Assembly: GCA_017555965.1 (NCBI GenBank)
Contig: JAFZFH010000161.1
Span: 36,188-100,187, forward strand
Reading direction: 5' to 3'
DNA from: Bacteroidales bacterium
GTDB taxonomy: Bacteria > Bacteroidota > Bacteroidia > Bacteroidales > UBA932
DNA: 64,000 nt
Each line of letters starts with the position of its first letter. The stretch's first letter is position 1. Of the stretch, positions 63,069 to 64,000 are shown piece by piece. The notes under the pieces were generated by a model. That model did no database searches. It was not told the DNA's origin and worked only from the letters and a program-made list of their open reading frames with translations. The position numbers were made by a program, and so were the translations under genes.

Positions 63069-64000
63069 TTGTCCATGTTCCTAAAGTATAAATACCATTT
63101 GACATAGTTCTGGTAATGCTTGTATGACATACCACGATGTAATGTGATATTTTCTTTAAGATGTCCAAAGAACGACTCTAGGGCATTAGTTGTTTTGGGT
63201 ATACGGCTGTTTTCAAGAAAGCGGAACATGTCTGGCAGCGCTTTCTTGATGTGAACGTATGCACGTCTTACCATCTTGTGAGTATACCACTCTCTATGCG
63301 ACTCCTCTTTAAAGGTTTTTTCGTTAAGATATTCCTCATATTTAACACACCAGGAGTTGAAGTCTGAGACCCATTGCAACTTATCATTATTGGTTTTTAT
63401 TGCGCATATCTGACAAACTATTTTCCTTAATTCCTGACCGGCTTCACTTTGAGGATGCTTTGTTATCCATATCAAACATTCTCTTTGAATATGAGCAAGA
63501 CATCGCTGCCTGACAGCATTAGGACAGGCTTTTTTGACCGCTTTTATAATGTTTCGGCCTCCATCTGAAGTCACACTTTCGATCTCAATACCCGCTAATT
63601 GTAAGTTCTCAAGGTCCTCTCGTATCTGGTCCTCCCATTCATCATCAGTGAGTCTGTAAAAAAGTGTCGTTCTTACGGTTTCATCACGATATAAGACAAG
63701 GCACATCTTATTTGGAAACCATGTGCCATCAATTAAAAGATTGACTTTTTCTCGTCTCTGAATATGCCATGTGGGATAGTTTTCAAGATACTCGTCAAAC
63801 CAACGATATAGCTGCCTCTCACTGCATCCACTAAGCTCTGCAATCTGAGGAACAGTCTGCTTTCGCAAGATCCACCATTCAAACCATACGAAACGATTGG
63901 CCTTGCTGACATCTTTGCGGCGAAATGTAAATAAGCTACCGCAGTTCTTACATTTATACCTCTGGTGACCGCATTGTTTTCCCCATTTAATAACATCCAG
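63050..64000 (-). mobile_element. DDE transposase (IS256/IS1249-like), 5' end beyond the window
   Basis: The reading frame is open from the right edge (64000) to TAG at 63052-63050, 316 codons, with no start codon reached, so the N-terminus is outside. The visible first 44 codons include a zinc ribbon, KQCGHQRYKCKNCGSLF, before the TTG codon at 63868, so this TTG is not the true start. The catalytic region has LLIDGTWFP (first Asp), VTSDGGRNIIKA (second Asp), CLAHIQREC and, later, TTNALESFFGHLKENI with the acid Glu: the DDE set of mutator-type transposases. It is probably active or recent, as no frameshift is seen. Confidence 0.85.

Overview
The window looks like chromosomal DNA of a Bacteroidales bacterium (Bacteroidota), probably an anaerobic gut- or rumen-type lineage. 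Evidence: many genes carry a TAnnTTTG -7 box, several with a TTTG-like box about 20 bp upstream, which is the primary sigma signature of Bacteroides. The ion-pumping ATPase is the seven-gene V-type operon with a DUF2764 subunit. DUF4301, DUF2147, a DciA-like DUF721 gene behind recF and Bacteroidota-type YebC and GpsA sequences fit as well. Order-level placement is reasonably secure; family is not determinable here. No rRNA, tRNA or CRISPR array is visible, coding density is high, and no gap exceeds 300 bases.

Layout. 1-3.6 kb: partial PadR regulator and PspC protein (minus), then a sigma-like gene and porin (plus), and yicC. 3.7-10.8 kb: glnS; a minus operon gpsA > dipeptidyl peptidase > sdaA > unknown; ndk. 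10.8-18.1 kb: V-ATPase operon E-DUF2764-A-B-D-I-K (minus). 18.2-24.7 kb: operon metH > UbiA prenyltransferase > radical SAM > metF (minus). 24.9-28.6 kb: sodium-pumping acyl-CoA decarboxylase, most likely methylmalonyl-CoA decarboxylase. 28.7-31.7 kb: yebC, TPR membrane protein, recF-dciA. 31.6-37.6 kb: AraC regulator divergent from a rhamnosidase (GH78) and beta-glucosidase (GH3) pair. 37.7-40.8 kb: pdxB, DUF4301, small unknown. 40.9-47.3 kb: complete glycine cleavage operon lplA-gcvT-gcvH-gcvPA-gcvPB-lpd. 47.3-50.0 kb: membrane-lipid genes (acyltransferase, CDP-alcohol phosphotransferase, GtrA, membrane protein). 50.0-60.2 kb: flavodiiron protein, methyltransferase, second acyltransferase, ferritin, NhaA, TrmO, FNT channel, DUF2147, a degenerate GH84-like protein, trpS, Dabb protein. 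60.4-64.0 kb: glycosyltransferase and flippase, then an insertion sequence running off the right edge.

How it fits together. Three elements point to sodium bioenergetics: the V-ATPase K subunit retains every side chain of the Enterococcus hirae Na+ site (one Thr-to-Ser change), the decarboxylase beta subunit is a Na+ pump, and NhaA exchanges Na+ for H+. One-carbon metabolism is also dense: glycine cleavage with its own lipoate ligase and E3, MetF, MetH and serine dehydratase. FprA and ferritin fit an anaerobe that must handle oxygen and iron.

Most unusual items: a REP-like palindromic repeat inserted in frame in the interdomain linker of metH; a GH84 O-GlcNAcase homologue that has lost its general acid and about 120 residues of its barrel; a UbiA/radical-SAM pair embedded in the methionine-cycle operon; a split glycine dehydrogenase; and two long hairpins (47285-47340 and 56426-56502).
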